DNA from: Neolentinus lepideus HHB14362 ss-1
Lineage: Eukaryota; Basidiomycota; Agaricomycetes; Gloeophyllales; Gloeophyllaceae
Direction of reading: 5' to 3'
DNA: 64,000 nucleotides
Assembly: GCA_001632425.1 (NCBI GenBank)
Contig: KV425582.1
Span: 66,611 to 130,610 of the forward strand
Below, piece by piece: positions 13,442-25,221 of the stretch (position 1 is its first letter; the number at the start of each line of letters is the position of its first letter). The notes beneath the pieces were generated by a model. That model saw only the letters and a program-made list of their open reading frames with translations. It was not told where the DNA came from and searched no databases. The translations under genes and the position numbers were made by a program.

Positions 13442-15849
13442 CGACCGACCCGACCTGCACATGCGTTTTCTTGTCTGCATTCCGACATCTTGCTTGCATC
13501 CGTGTCGCTATATCACGCCATACTCGGCACATCGCTATTATAGACTATCGTATGCCTGCTTACGGTTATTTGGTATGTTATGACTGGACGATGGTGCGAT
13601 TTTGCCCCTTCACCATTGCTACTGTACGACACAGCATTGTTCATTTCCACGCACATTCCACGTTCTCCCACGTTCTCCTGCATCCCATCCCTCACATCCG
13701 CCTCTGTAGATTGCATTTTTCCTGCTGTTCTTACTGGCTCTTGGTAGTCCCGCGTTATTTTGCTTACTTTGTTGTCATGTTAATCCTTTAGCCTTCTCCG
13801 TGAGTAGTCAGTACTCCGTCCTCTTATTACTTTCTCCTACTGTTGTAATGTATACCCATATGTTATTAGACTGTAGCTAGCTTACGATAGAAGGGTCTGT
13901 AAGTAAGGACCGATCCAATGATTTTTGTCTACGTCTATTCGTGCTCGGGTTTGTGAATCGTCTTTTCACAGGCCCCAAACAATAGAGAAGTAGTGGATCG
14001 GCGGAGACGTTGGTAAAATCCGTAGATCGGGTAACCGTTCCTGCCGGAAACGAAGGCTGTGAGTGATGAGAGGCAGGATCAATTTCAGCGCCTAAAAGCT
14101 ACCAGGAGACCATGAGAGGTCACTGCGGGGGGGCAAATTCCGTGGTCATACACTATCGCCTGAGATGTTGAGTCAGATCTGGGATGGACGGAATAACGAG
14201 TGCTAGAAATCAAGCATTAGATATTCTTTTTGTTCACACTAGAGAGGTTGGAACTTGTTTCTTTGAGCTGGTCGAAGCTGGTCTTTGCGAGCGCAGGGCA
14301 GTGGGCAATAGACCGGGCTCATTGTCAGATTTCTGTGCGAGGGCCGTCAGAATGCTGTCTCGGCATTCAGAATATTCCAGCGACTTACGTGGCAGATATT
14401 GGTTGCTCAAGAACAACACCTGTTCTCACTCGGCTCTCCAACAGATTGTTGGGCGCTGAGCTGATGGTGAGCAAGAGTCGAGGAGGACGGCGGGGCTTGC
14501 ACGGTGCATTGATCGTCAAGACTGGAGGAACCCCGTCGTGCGTAGCATCGTGCTGACTGTATTTGGTGTTAATCACAGGCGACACGATGAAAGTTCGAGA
14601 TATTGTGGTATCGCGTCGTTGTCGTCAGGTCTCATCTGGACCGGGGTGATCTGCAAATAAGTCCGGTGTGCTGGAGCAGAATGGTTGCGCATATGTTCAG
14701 CTCTTTTCATTGTTAAGCAGTTAGAGCGGGTGGACTGATTGATAGTTCTCGCACTCACCGAAAACTTGGAACGCTCCCAGTGTCGTCGCCTTCGTGTCTT
14801 TCTTCAGCTTGTATTGTGTTTGGAATCAGGGGAAGACCCGAATATCCTGGAATTTGCATTGTAAAAGGGATGTTTATGAAGGGGAGGTCTGTGAACATCC
14901 CATCAATCGATCCTAGTCACCTGCCTTTTGGGGCTGTTGTGGCTATCGTCGTCTACATCATACCATTGGTTAGTCTGTTTCACGAAGTTCATGAACTATA
15001 GAAGCTTCAGAACAGGAAAAAATGGCGATGCTACGGGATCATGAAGCTCATTTTGAGCGTGCAAGTGGCATGAATGCTTTGGTCAGGGTCATGCAGTCGG
15101 CAGGTACATGATTACTGCCCGTTCACTAGCAGAAGGTATCTTCGCCCCCAATATGGCGGATCAGGCTGTCCTGTGGATTTTCAAACCGCTTACACTCGTC
15201 GGGCAGGAATAATTGATGAAATGTCTTCGACCGAGTCGATAGAGATTTTCCACAGACGGACAGGTGGTCCACCTCGTTGAGGGAGAGAAAGAGAAACAAA
15301 TCAATTGCACGACATAATAATGGTGAACTTCACACAGAGAGTAAGAGCTTGAAAACCCATGGCAATCATGGCGAAAGAAAGAAAGAGGGATTAAAGATAA
15401 ATCAAGGCAACAGAAGCTCGTACATCATGAGTGCCTAGTGTATCCTGTGGCCAGCTAGGGGAGTATAGTGATATGCGTGCTTGACCCTCCGTCCTCTATT
15501 TCATCATTCTCCATGTCTCCTGGCTTGCAGGTCTTGGAACTCATTAACCACTACATACCATGGAGAGGTTGCATATTTGTTCGAGAGGAAGCCATGCATA
15601 GCTAGAGACGGTGCCTTTCGTCTGTCCTGCTTGTTGGGTTACTGAGGCTTTCATGGGTTTTGACCACTAAGCCTTGCGACTTCGAGTCCTAGGCCGCGAT
15701 AGCTTGGATATTCCATAGGGGCCAAGACGTCGGCTGGTGGCTGCACTTTCCGCAGGCAAGAGATAGTCTCAGATAACGAATACGCAAGAATTTCGTGTAC
15801 GCCATGGCTTTCAGCAGGAGTGAACAAAGATGAACCCAAGTGCACGCAG
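13442..15849. other. Intergenic, left edge of the accessory island
   Basis: The first ~400 bases are the 3' flank of the SR kinase gene. Beyond 14 kb there are short frames (for example 14184-14556 and 14780-15001) with no domain or splice support. I see no gene. Confidence 0.4.
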
Positions 15850-17400
15850 GCCAGGAGATCGCGACGTCGCCACAATTGGCGAAGTCGGAGTCGGACGCCG
15901 CGTGCGGGTAAATGGTTATGAACCGCCAGCCGCTTCCCAACTTGACTGCAGCTCTTGCGGCTCGTCGTTTCGTCTAGGCTATCTGTACGACAGCATAGCG
16001 AGCGTCGGCATCGTTCCAGTCGTCAGCTATCAGACGAGACTGGCTGGGGATTCAGCCGTCGCAAAACCACCTCAGGGGGATTTCGTATTCAGTTCGACTT
16101 AAGCTCCTCTTTGTGCCTTAGGTCGCATCTCGTCTTGGCTGCTTCTCGAGCCTTGGTTGTCGAGTTTTTCGTCTTTACAGCTTCTATATTATTCCTTGTA
16201 GCGTCTTTGGCGACTTCTTGACTATTGATGGCGGCGACGACTTCTCATGGCACCTACCGTTGGCCAAAGATCCCTTGATTCTTGGTACATCCACCTTTGT
16301 CTGACCTCGGGGACGAGGCCCAACTCCAGACTACGACAACGAGGATCTCTTCTGGTTCATTGTCTTGCCGCTGGTCGATCATCCTTGGTCACTACAGAAT
16401 GATCTTGGCGATGTAAAAGGGTTAGCTGGTATGTGATCGAAACTGGTAGATGTTAGCAGATGTCGACAACGGTGAGCATTTCATACTGCTTATTATCTTG
16501 TCGCTGGGCAGTTTGGATGCTTTGTTGTGTTCTGTAGCGATTTTCTGTCTTGCTGCACACATTTCCTTGGTTGTCATGAAGTTTGCGCTGCTTGCTGGGC
16601 TCGAGGATATCACTCTTCGGTGGATTGAGGCACGCTATTTCGCGTGTTGTTCCGGCCTATCGACTGCTCATGGGATTGTCATTTGGCAGGGACACATCTA
16701 GTCGATGTGGCAAGAGGATGAAGGTTGACTCACCGCTTCCGACTGTTTTATGTGACCGTGATCATGTCACATATCACATGACGGTTCTCAGAGGCTGCGA
16801 ACGGTATGGGACACACCGCAAGTCAAGATGAGATTTGGTTATCATCATATAGGCAAGGAGACGGAGCGGAAGGAATTGAGAATTGTGGATGGATGACCAG
16901 ATGTGGCGTGCCGTCCAGCGTCTTGGGAGAACGAGTTTTTGGTCCCAAGGCCGTTGCGCTGCGTGCAGTATGCCTTGGGCAGTTACAGAGCATGGATTGA
17001 CCTCACCACTTGCTGTCGCAGATCCTAAGACAGTACACCCTCATTGCCCTTACCACCTTCATGCGATGACTGGCTCGCTTTGGACGTTCGTGGATCCGTC
17101 GTCCGCAATCGGCTGGCTCAATCCGCTTCGCACGAGGCGATTCTATGTCTTTGGCGCGTCTCCTTCTGTTACGCGGTGTTATGACCCTGTACGGGGTCCA
17201 TTAGAGAAATGTGTTACCGGGTAAGTGCTGTTCCACAGAAGTGAAGTTGGAAAGTGCCCGAGACGAGGGAGACGTGCGAAATGAGCAGAGGAAATGCCCA
17301 AAGGACACTGCAGGGCACACGGTGCCACCAAAAGAGGTATAGCATCAAGTTTTAATTCGCGAGAACCTCTCTCGTTCAATGTACGCGCAGGGTCTGGAGC

Positions 17401-17409
17401 CTATAAAAT
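17401..17409 (+). promoter_or_regulatory. TATA box of the copy 1 small-protein gene
   Basis: The sequence CTATAAAAT lies about 130 bases upstream of the ATG at 17538. The same element stands at the same place upstream of copy 2 (25930-25938, minus) and as a variant upstream of copy 3. Conservation in position supports function. Confidence 0.7.
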
Positions 17410-17537
17410 GACGGGGAAGTCGAAATTCGTCTTTATTGCCTCTTTCTCTGGTCCTGCTTGTTCCTCTGTTGCCCCCGCTCTCCTTGCTGTCTAATTTACT
17501 CGAATTTTGAATATACTGTGTTTTCCACTCCTTTCCG

Positions 17538-18114
17538 ATGTCTACGAAACCATCAACGATGCAACCCGCCTTTACACTCATTCTGAACAATCGCGACTAT
17601 ACGCCATCTCCTCGACCGTACTTCGGTGAGATATGGTATCCGCCATCACCAGAGCCGTTCAGCAAATATGACCCACTCATGGTAGCCTTCCACGCTCCCT
17701 TTTCTACCTGATAGCCGATCTTCATCTTTTTACTAGAAGACCGCTGATCTGCGTCACATTGACTCTTGCAGTTTCGCTTCCGACCTATGCGCCGTGTGTT
17801 GCTTCCACATGCTGTTGTTGCGCTAACTCAGTCTACTGTCAGCCTGCAATGTCGGATATCGTCGAAGAAGAGGAAGGAGACGACGTCATCATATTCTCGG
17901 AGGAAATAAACGAAACTGTTGGTGTTAGAAAGCGACCGAAGATCTTGCTGCTTCTTGAGGTACGTTCTGCTCTCACCTTACTTGCGTTCTTAGGCGTTCA
18001 CGTTCCTTGCAGGGTTTCGTGTTCATCTTGAAATCGAGATGCCGAAAGCTGCGTGCTCGAGGGAGCGCGCCATCGTCGCCTCGACAAACCCTGGATGTTG
18101 ATCTTCTGTCTTGA
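17538..18114 (+). CDS. Island small protein family, copy 1 (120 residues, unrecognised)
   Basis: Three exons, 17538-17681, 17843-17959 and 18013-18114, all in phase 0, give 120 residues. I do not recognise the family. Visible parts: a Pro/Tyr-rich N-terminal third containing DYTPSPRPYF and WYPPSPEPFSKYDPLM; an acidic middle (SDIVEEEEGDD); a basic-hydrophobic stretch RKRPKILLLLE; then a Lys/Arg-rich part, SSPRQT and a terminal DVDLLS. There is no signal peptide and no sure membrane helix. The call rests on conservation. Two further copies keep the frame, the same exon junctions and the same stop region while introns and flanks differ more. An alternative 22-nt exon between 17771 and 17793 is possible from a conserved AG/GT pair but would break the frame. 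Confidence 0.65.
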
Positions 18115-18381
18115 ACCGCTCATTTTGCAATCCGAAAACCACTGGAGCAACCTTGCTTCTGTTCAAGGTATCTTTGGTGCATGTGTTCTTTTTGAGAAGG
18201 TGGTCTTATTCTTCTCTCGCAGCATCCATTTTCATCCCCCGTCCGAAATTATCACGAATTGTTTTCTGTTGTCAAGTATCGTTTCGAAGTTGATCTTCTG
18301 GCTCGTTAATCTCCTTTGTGTAGATGCTCATGCCTGCAAGTGACTCGTTCTACCTTCTACTATGTCGGTTAATGCCATACT

Positions 18382-18768
18382 ATGGCGATTGTATCTATCT
18401 ACCATGTCCCGTGTATCATAACGCTCTTTCTTGTCTATGTTTGTCTGGCCAATGCATCTATAAATCACTCATTTTACCCCGAGTTATGGTCAAAGGAATT
18501 TGATCGAGGCTCCGGCAACAACCGCGAACGACTTTTCAACTCCATTGCCTTCGAATCTGACTATTCCTATCCACGACACACCTACACTCCCTCGGGGTAC
18601 AACCGTGGACAACCTCTGACTCCGCTCATCGCTTCTCGAAGCCCGACTCAGTACTCCTCCCGTCCGCGACAGGAGGCCTACGCTAGCTTCAGTTACGGAT
18701 ATCGTCACCCGCCTCCACCGTGCCACCCCTTCCAGCCTGTAGATATTGGATGTATATATGTACTATGA
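18382..18768 (+). pseudogene. Internally deleted remnant of the module's minisatellite block
   Basis: A 128-codon frame starts MAIVSIYHVPCIITLFLV, matching the stretch near 24.99 kb (minus). After about 35 codons it jumps to the Pro/Tyr-rich repeat unit (YPRHTYTPSGYNRG), which in copies 2 and 3 lies about 1.7-2.5 kb away. The 3' flank after 18768 again matches the other copies. So about 2 kb present in the others is missing here. Whether the fused frame is expressed is unknown. Confidence 0.45.
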
Positions 18769-19260
18769 TGACGATGTTTCTTTCTCTCTCGGTTTGTATG
18801 CGATTGGATTGTATCAATGGCTCGTAAGGTTGGATTGGAATCGATAAGATAGTCTTTCTCCTTTGTATCGGCCTGTACGTGATTGAATGGTTATGTACTC
18901 GTCTACTAGAATGTACCTCAAAGAACAATAGATACGTTAACAAGTGCTCATTGAATGTATGCGTCGCAATAACGCAGCACTTTAGAACCTCTCAACGTAT
19001 TCGATTCACGAGGACTCACATCGCGACTTTCCAAATTTGTTTTTCATTTCCCGCTCGTACAACTCAGTTGACAAGACCTACAACAAAACTATATGGAAGC
19101 ATCTAGCTAGACAGACAGACACAGCACCCCAGTTGCTATCAAAGCATTTTGGTGGCCAATAAATACCCAATAGATACGAAAGCGTTTTGCATGAGGACGT
19201 AACAAAAGAGTGGATGCACCAAAGTCGAAGCTAGGTGCCGACGTGTGCCAATGCTATCGC

Positions 19261-20788
19261 TTATTGGACGGTGAACTATAAGGGGTAATCGTGAGAGAGG
19301 ATGGGGCTACGGCTGAGAAGGAGACTCACGTAGATCATATCATCCAACGACCCGTGCTGAGCAACGGCAACCAGTACAGGCTGGTGGTTCGCCGCCGAGT
19401 TGATGCTCGCAAGCCTGTACGCGCCGGCAGGGAGACCAGACGTGACATCCGCAGTGAGCACGCCGCCCTGCGCCGCGGAGTTCAGGCCCTTGAAGAACGC
19501 AAACTTGGTCGGGTCCGTCGGGGTCGTCTGGTTGAGCGACGTCAGCTGCTCGATGACGACGTGGCTGTGCCCCTGTATCTGCCCCTGCGCGTTCGTGAAC
19601 TGCGGCGCGGCAAAGTAGTTCTCCTCCGCGTTCACGAAGAAGCCCGTGTCCATGTTGTTGATCGCCATCTTGATCGTGAACGCCGTGTTCGCCTGGACGG
19701 TGCCCAGGTTCTGCGGGAACTGGAACTTGGCGCTCGGCATGTTCGCCGTCGACGCGATCACGCCCATCGGCGCGGGGTTGCACGAGCCGGTCTTGACCTG
19801 CTGGCCATTGGTGATCGGGAGGTTGGACACGGTCGCGCAGAAGTTGATAAAGTTGTTCGAGGACGTCTTGGACGCGACCTGCCCCGCCTCCGGCTGCGAC
19901 TGCCCGTCGTTCTCGAAGCCTGTCGCGATGACGGACTGCAGAAGCGTCAGTGACGACTGTGCGTCCGTCGAGTTGCTGCTGCCCGTCGAGTTGCTGTTGC
20001 CGGTAGCGGCGCCTGAGCCAGCGTTGTTTGCGGCGCTCGAGGCAGCAGCCTGAGAATGTGATTAAGTATGGAAGACATGTTTGGCACGGGAGCACTTACC
20101 GCCGCGCTGGATGTGACTGAGGTAGCGGAGGTGGCAGCAGCACTGGAGACAGTATTGGTGCTAGCCACAACACTCGAAGTCGTGGCAGCAGCGCTGGAGA
20201 CAGCACTGCCTGAAGCGACGCTCGCTGAACTCGACGCCGCGGCGGTGGAACCAGATAATCCGGTGTCGGTGACGCCAGCGGCAGCGAAACGTGCATTAAT
20301 GTCCGACTGAGTAGAGCAGACGATAGCAGCACCCGCGCCGGCAGGTACAGCAGCGCAACTGAGTCACAAGTTACATCAGCATCACATCAATCAGTGGCGA
20401 GATGCAATAGAAAGACAGAATCAGCAACGGATAATGTATCAGATAAACAGATGAACAAGGGGTGAAAACAAGGAACGGCAACAAATAAAATTGATTGGAC
20501 CAAGGACTCACGTTGTTCCAGGAGCGCATGCTTGGGCTATCATTTTGCCATTATCGCACTGGGCAAATTGATCCCCGATGCAGGCATTCGTACCCACTGT
20601 ACAAGACTGGCCCACTTTCATGCTCTGGAATTGTTGGCTATCGCCGGAATCAGCGGATTCCATGATGAAAGACGCGTTTGAACTTACTTGAGCTGAGTAG
20701 CCTGTGAGGTACCGCGGCGTAACATGGGGTGCGCGTCCACAGAAGCGGAGAGCGCAAAGGCGATGACGAGGAAAGCAGAGTACTTCAT
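19261..20788 (-). CDS. Secreted protein of the Agaricomycete family commonly annotated as 'ribosomal protein s17'
   Basis: Five exons (20788-20688, 20637-20512, 20358-20100, 20049-19330, 19275-19261) give 406 residues. The N-terminus MKYSAFLVIAFALSASVDA is a clear signal peptide. A small Cys-containing module follows (SCTVGTNACIGDQFAQC), then a long Ser/Ala-rich linker. The C-terminal domain has the hallmark stretches SNNFINFC, LPITNGQQ, GSCNPAPMGVI, HSHVVIE, PTKFAFFKGLN and HQPVLVAVAQHGSLDD. These are characteristic of this mushroom secreted family. The database name is a mislabel: nothing here resembles a ribosomal protein. The last exon codes only FTVQ. Biochemical role unknown; secretion is inferred from the signal peptide. 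It sits between the inverted module copies. Confidence 0.88.
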
Positions 20789-21004
20789 GATGAAACGTGC
20801 AATTGGCTTGAGGTAGTGATTAGGTACTAGTTAGTTCGAGGCCGGACACCAGGTCGTGAGGTAAAGATTGGGATGTCTGTCAAGACGCAACAGTCGGTTC
20901 GACGATGCCTGATCGCGACACACACAGATGGCTGTAGGCCGAGCTGAGAGGGAGGGGAAAGAAAAGACCGGAAAGGTGAAAGAGTGGAAGAGAAAAGGAT
21001 GAAA

Positions 21005-21012
21005 CATTTATA
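21005..21012 (-). promoter_or_regulatory. TATA box of the s17-like secreted gene
   Basis: On the minus strand TATAAATG lies about 220 bases upstream of the ATG at 20788. It is in a C/T-rich context usual for strongly expressed basidiomycete genes. Confidence 0.55.
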
Positions 21013-21444
21013 CGAGCGGGGCATGGTTTAAAGGCCTCATATGGATGGACTTGATGGGAATGGGGCGGCATGAGATGCCGGCAAATTGAACAAGGATCAA
21101 ACCATGCTGGGATCCGTGGCTTGTGGACAAAGACGGTCTATACTCGGAGACGGGTTCCATTGTCCGCGTCTGTCCTCTGCGTTTTGTTGCTTGACAAGTC
21201 ATTGACCAGTCATTGACAGTAGGCATGTTTGGGCAGCAATGCGACTCTGCCGGATTATTGTGCGCGAGTGCTGTGCGTGAGTGCTGCGCTATCGAGAGGC
21301 AGTACGATGATAGTTTGTGTCGGGTAATTGTGCTCAATCTTAGATCCCGCAGTGCCAAAAATAACACTACGCCCAACTCGATCGCATACGAGCTTCCGTC
21401 CAAATTATTATTATTATTTCTGTGTTCCATCTCTCAACACAAAG

Positions 21445-22695
21445 ATGCCTACGATCGCAGTTGACGCAGTAAGAAATACGTGGAAGACCTTTAATACAAA
21501 TTACTGATGCTACCTAGATTTTGTTTGACATGGACGGGTCAGTTACCGTCTCTAATCGGCTCATCACAAAGTGCTCTGACCATCAAGCTTACGCCCTCGG
21601 CATCACGTTCCGGCCCTCAGCACCCTGATTGATTCTACGCCCGGCGTGCTCAAAGCATGGTCCACCTTTGCCGCCGACTACGGGCTCACCAACGCAGCCG
21701 AAATTGCACACAAGTCACACGGCCGCAGGCTATACGACACGTTGAAGGAATGGTGCAACATCGACGGCGAGGAGAAGCTCCAAGTAAGCACGCGTTATTC
21801 ACTGTCAGTCGATGCAGCAGGCTCACGCAGAGTCGTAGTCGGAGATTATGCGCTTCGAAGATGAGGTGATCGAGGGCGGACCAGTCGTCCTCCCGGGTGC
21901 GATAGAGTTCATCAATCAAGCAAGTGCCCCGCCGTCTCAAATCACTCGTTTCGAGATCATCATAACAGTGCAGATTACCCGCACCGTGCTCTCTTCCTCT
22001 GATTCGTTGGGTGCGTATCCCGCCACAACCACGTACCTGCTATCTGATCTGTACGCCCGTATCTAAGAACTCCCCCGCACCTGGCGCAACCAACTTAGAT
22101 CGAATCCGGCCGGCCCTCCGAATCCCCGTCCTACGGTTGGACGATAGTCACATCCGGTACGCATACACCTCCAACTCGTTGCCAGACAACCACCAGCCAA
22201 CCAGCACCCTCACCAGCAACCAACATCTACACCCCCAAAGCCCTCGCCCGCTGCGCGATCCCGCTGCCGCCCGCCGGCCTCGTGACCTCCAACGACGTCT
22301 CCAGCGGCAAACCGCACCCCGATCCCTACCTCTCGGGGGCGCGGCGGTGCGGCGCCGACCCCGCCAAATGTGCGTCTACAGCCCCTTTCATCCGCAAAGC
22401 GAATCGGAGAGCGTTACGAGGTGATTATTGATGGCAGGTCTGGTCGTCGAAGACGCGCCCTCGGGCATCAAATCCGGCCATGCCGCCGGTGCTGCGACCC
22501 TCGCGGTGTGCACATCGCACACCGAAGCCGCGATCACAGAGTCGGGGTGCAACCCGGACTATATCGTCAAGGACTTGACTAGGTAAGTACCACGCATCGA
22601 GTTTTCTGGGTCGTTTCCGATTGGTTGCATGTGACAGGGTCAGCGCGAGATGGGTCGACGGCAAGATCGAGGTCACCATAGACGAATCAGGATGA
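21445..22695 (+). CDS. HAD-superfamily phosphatase (DOG/GPP-like sugar- or glycerol-phosphatase)
   Basis: Eight exons (21445-21468, 21518-21537, 21621-21783, 21839-21919, 22099-22156, 22217-22369, 22438-22582, 22638-22695) give 233 residues. The HAD motif I is FDMDGTLID (catalytic Asp at residues 12 and 14). Motif II is TIVTSATN. The lysine motif is SGKPHPDPY and motif III is VVEDAPSGI. Motif order and length fit the 2-deoxyglucose-6-phosphate and glycerol-3-phosphate phosphatase branch; the true substrate cannot be read from sequence. Intron 4 has a GC donor (GCAAGT at 21920), the only placement that joins FINQ to the next exon in phase. The gene lies between the inverted module copies but appears intact. 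Confidence 0.88.
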
Positions 22696-23049
22696 GCGCA
22701 TGATTCTAGTGGAAAGAACGGGTGGTGCATAGAAATGCTGGCTAGAGAACCCAGCGCCGTCATATCATACATAGTCTACGTAGTACTTGTGCGATTAATG
22801 AACATCGTGCACGTTGCTTATGTTTATTGAGGTACAGACACATTCTAGCACGGCGGTACAAAATACGCATACCGATCTAACCATAAATCTCTACACGAAT
22901 ATGCATCGGTACAAACTCGAATCCAGTCCAATCCAATCCTAGCAGCCATCGATACAATAATTCAACCCTATGAGTCACTAATACGAATCCAAACACATAC
23001 AAATCCACAGAGAGAGGTAGAAACATCGTTGTCGTACTCATACACCCAG

Positions 23050-23260
23050 ACAGGGAGGATGGTATGACGAAGGCGGGAGTCGTCCACGGTTGTAGCCCGG
23101 GGGAGCGTAGGCGCGTCGTGGTCGGATCGCAGGAAGGCGGAGGCGGAAGGTCGTCCATGATGGTAGCCCGGGGGAGCATAGGCGTGTTGTGGACGGAAAT
23201 AATCGGATCTGGAAGTGGGAGGCTGTCCGTAATCGCAGCCCGTGGGGACGTATAAGGCCT
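23050..23260 (-). repeat. Pro/Tyr-rich minisatellite, 3 units, copy 2
   Basis: Units begin near 23091, 23162 and 23233, about 71 bases apart, each with the core gtagcccgggggagcgtagg or a close variant. On the minus strand one frame reads RRAYAPPGYNRGR. The same unit is found once at 18.56 kb and six times at 28.8-29.25 kb. Confidence 0.75.
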
Positions 23261-24384
23261 GTCTTGGACCGCATCAACTTCGATGGCAATCGTTGTCACC
23301 ATCGAACGAGTCGGGGCCGAGGGCTGGAGGTCGACCAGCGGATCCTCATGTCAGGGTTAGGTACATGCATTGTTGCGACTCTTGCGAGTCAGCGCTGGTT
23401 CAGGTGCCGCGTTCTACTATCCTTTCTGCTTCCGTCCCTTCTTCTGTGAATCTCATCTCGCCGAGTGAGTCGGGAGCCCATTAATGTCGAGCTGTGCAAG
23501 AAATGATCAGAAGAATTCCGCAGCAGGTACAAGGGGCTGCTCACCATCTGATGGTGTCCCTTGCGCTTCGGGGGCTGAATCGGTGGTTCCTGGTTGTGCT
23601 GTACTCAGATGAAGAGGTGAAGCTGTGCTTTGAGGAGTGCATCCCTACTTTATGATGCTCGAATTATTGCCGAGCTGTCTACATGGGAGAACTTAGAATA
23701 TCTGGCAAGCGGAATAGGACATTTACTCACCATCTGACCCGGGCTCCTTAGAGCTTTGTGGCAGCGCCGGTGGCTTATAGTGCATATGGCAAGTGTCAAG
23801 GATTGGTTGCTGTGATCTATGAGACGCTGAGGCCGAACTACAAGTGGAAGAATTGAGATCATTCAGCAAGAGAATAAACGATCTATTCACGGTTCGTCCG
23901 GGACCCCCTACGTCTTGGGGGCTACGCCGGTGGCCTGGTAAGGTATTTATGGTTAGGTGAAGTCGTGGAGAAGCCAGCCAGCGAACTTCATCAGGTTTAT
24001 ATCCTGCTTGTCTGATTGAGCTACACAATATACCGTCAGACCATCGTCGGGTGAGACAATGCGAGACTCAAGAAGTACCACTTACCGTCTGACCACCAGC
24101 TCTGAGGTGACCAAGCGTCCACTGTCCTACAGTACCTGGTCCAACTGCTATAGCGCGCTTGTGGCTCGTCACGTTGGATGGAATGGATGTCGGATCTGCC
24201 AAAAGGAAGTTGCGTGACCGAGTCGGAGCATGGTGGGTGTTGCGTAAGGAATGGAAACAATATGGCACCAGCAGTGCGTCGTCCCAAGTATGCCGCGTTG
24301 GACGGGGGGATAGCAGAGTAGTAGATTCAGAGGAACACTGGAGGGGATGGCACCACGAGGGACACTCAGAAGCTAGAGGGGGGT

Positions 24385-24393
24385 GTTTATGCA
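24385..24393 (-). promoter_or_regulatory. TATA-like element in module copy 2
   Basis: On the minus strand TGCATAAAC precedes the exon-like block of copy 2. A matching GCATAAATAC stands at the same place in copy 3 (30461-30470). Both lie downstream of a conserved CCAGCCCTTGCCAGCC stretch, which suggests a shared promoter. Confidence 0.5.
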
Positions 24394-25221
24394 GCTTGTC
24401 CGGGGGCTGGCAAGGGCTGAAACGCCGGTCTATACCTACAAATCTGTCACTCTAAGACAGGCAGCTTGCACGATTTAGACTCGAAATATACCACGAGCAA
24501 GCCCATTCTGAACTTCGACCAAAACCACCACAATGAGTTTACCATGCAACGGAATGTTCCGTGTTGCCCAGAGACGAGGTGACAAGTTCTCGCGGTTACG
24601 CTTATCGAAAGTCAACGTGCAATTGCCGCAGTGTAAGTTGAGGCTTGCCACATGTAGTTTGACATCTTCAGCTGTAGCTTGCAATTCGGGCGGCATAATT
24701 TCGTCTTGTATTTGTTATAGGTCTTGAAGATCCATTCACAGCACACGTCGCGCAAGATTCATTAACGACGGCTCATATGTCGTCGTATTCAGGCAACCCT
24801 GTAAACCAAACAGTCCCAAGTGAATACTTCCGTGGCGGTGCCGCCCGCAGCGATTACTAGCCGAGCTTTGCGTCGAGACAGTAAATGTCTTCGCCACAGC
24901 TTGGGTGAAAGGAGTGATCTATAGATGCATCAGCTAGACAAACATCAACAAGAAAGAGCGTTATGATACACGGGATATTGTAGGTAGATACAATCGCCAT
25001 ATGGCATTAACCAAGATAGTAGAGGGCAGGCTGCGGTCACTTGGAAGCATGAGCGTGTACACAGATTAGGTTAGCGAGTCACGACGATAACGGAATGGGA
25101 GATGAAAATGGACGCTGTGAAAGCCAAATCAGATCATCTGTACAAAATGACAGATACACCAAACAGACCTTGAAGATAAACAACGTTGCTCCAGTGGTTT
25201 TTATATTGCAAAGTGAAGGGT

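Larger units (their letters stand above)
15850..18970 (+). repeat. Island module, copy 1 (inverted relative to copies 2 and 3)
   Basis: Read on the plus strand this block matches the reverse complement of 22.8-27.5 kb and, less closely, of 28.6-33.3 kb. Matching landmarks in order: an intron-like segment from GTAAAT near 15908 to CTGCAG near 15951; a block whose coding status is unresolved (about 15.95-16.48 kb); a stretch starting GTGAGCATTTCATACTGC; a promoter and the 120-residue gene; then the ATGGCGATTGTATCT stretch; then one Pro/Tyr-rich minisatellite unit and a shared 3' flank to about 18.97 kb. Compared with copies 2 and 3 the middle of the last block is missing. Boundaries are approximate because they were set by eye. 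Confidence 0.75.

Noticed and set aside
19291..19953. 220-codon plus-strand Arg-rich frame
   Set aside because: Antisense shadow of the large exon of the s17-like gene; the Arg bias comes from the G+C-rich complement.
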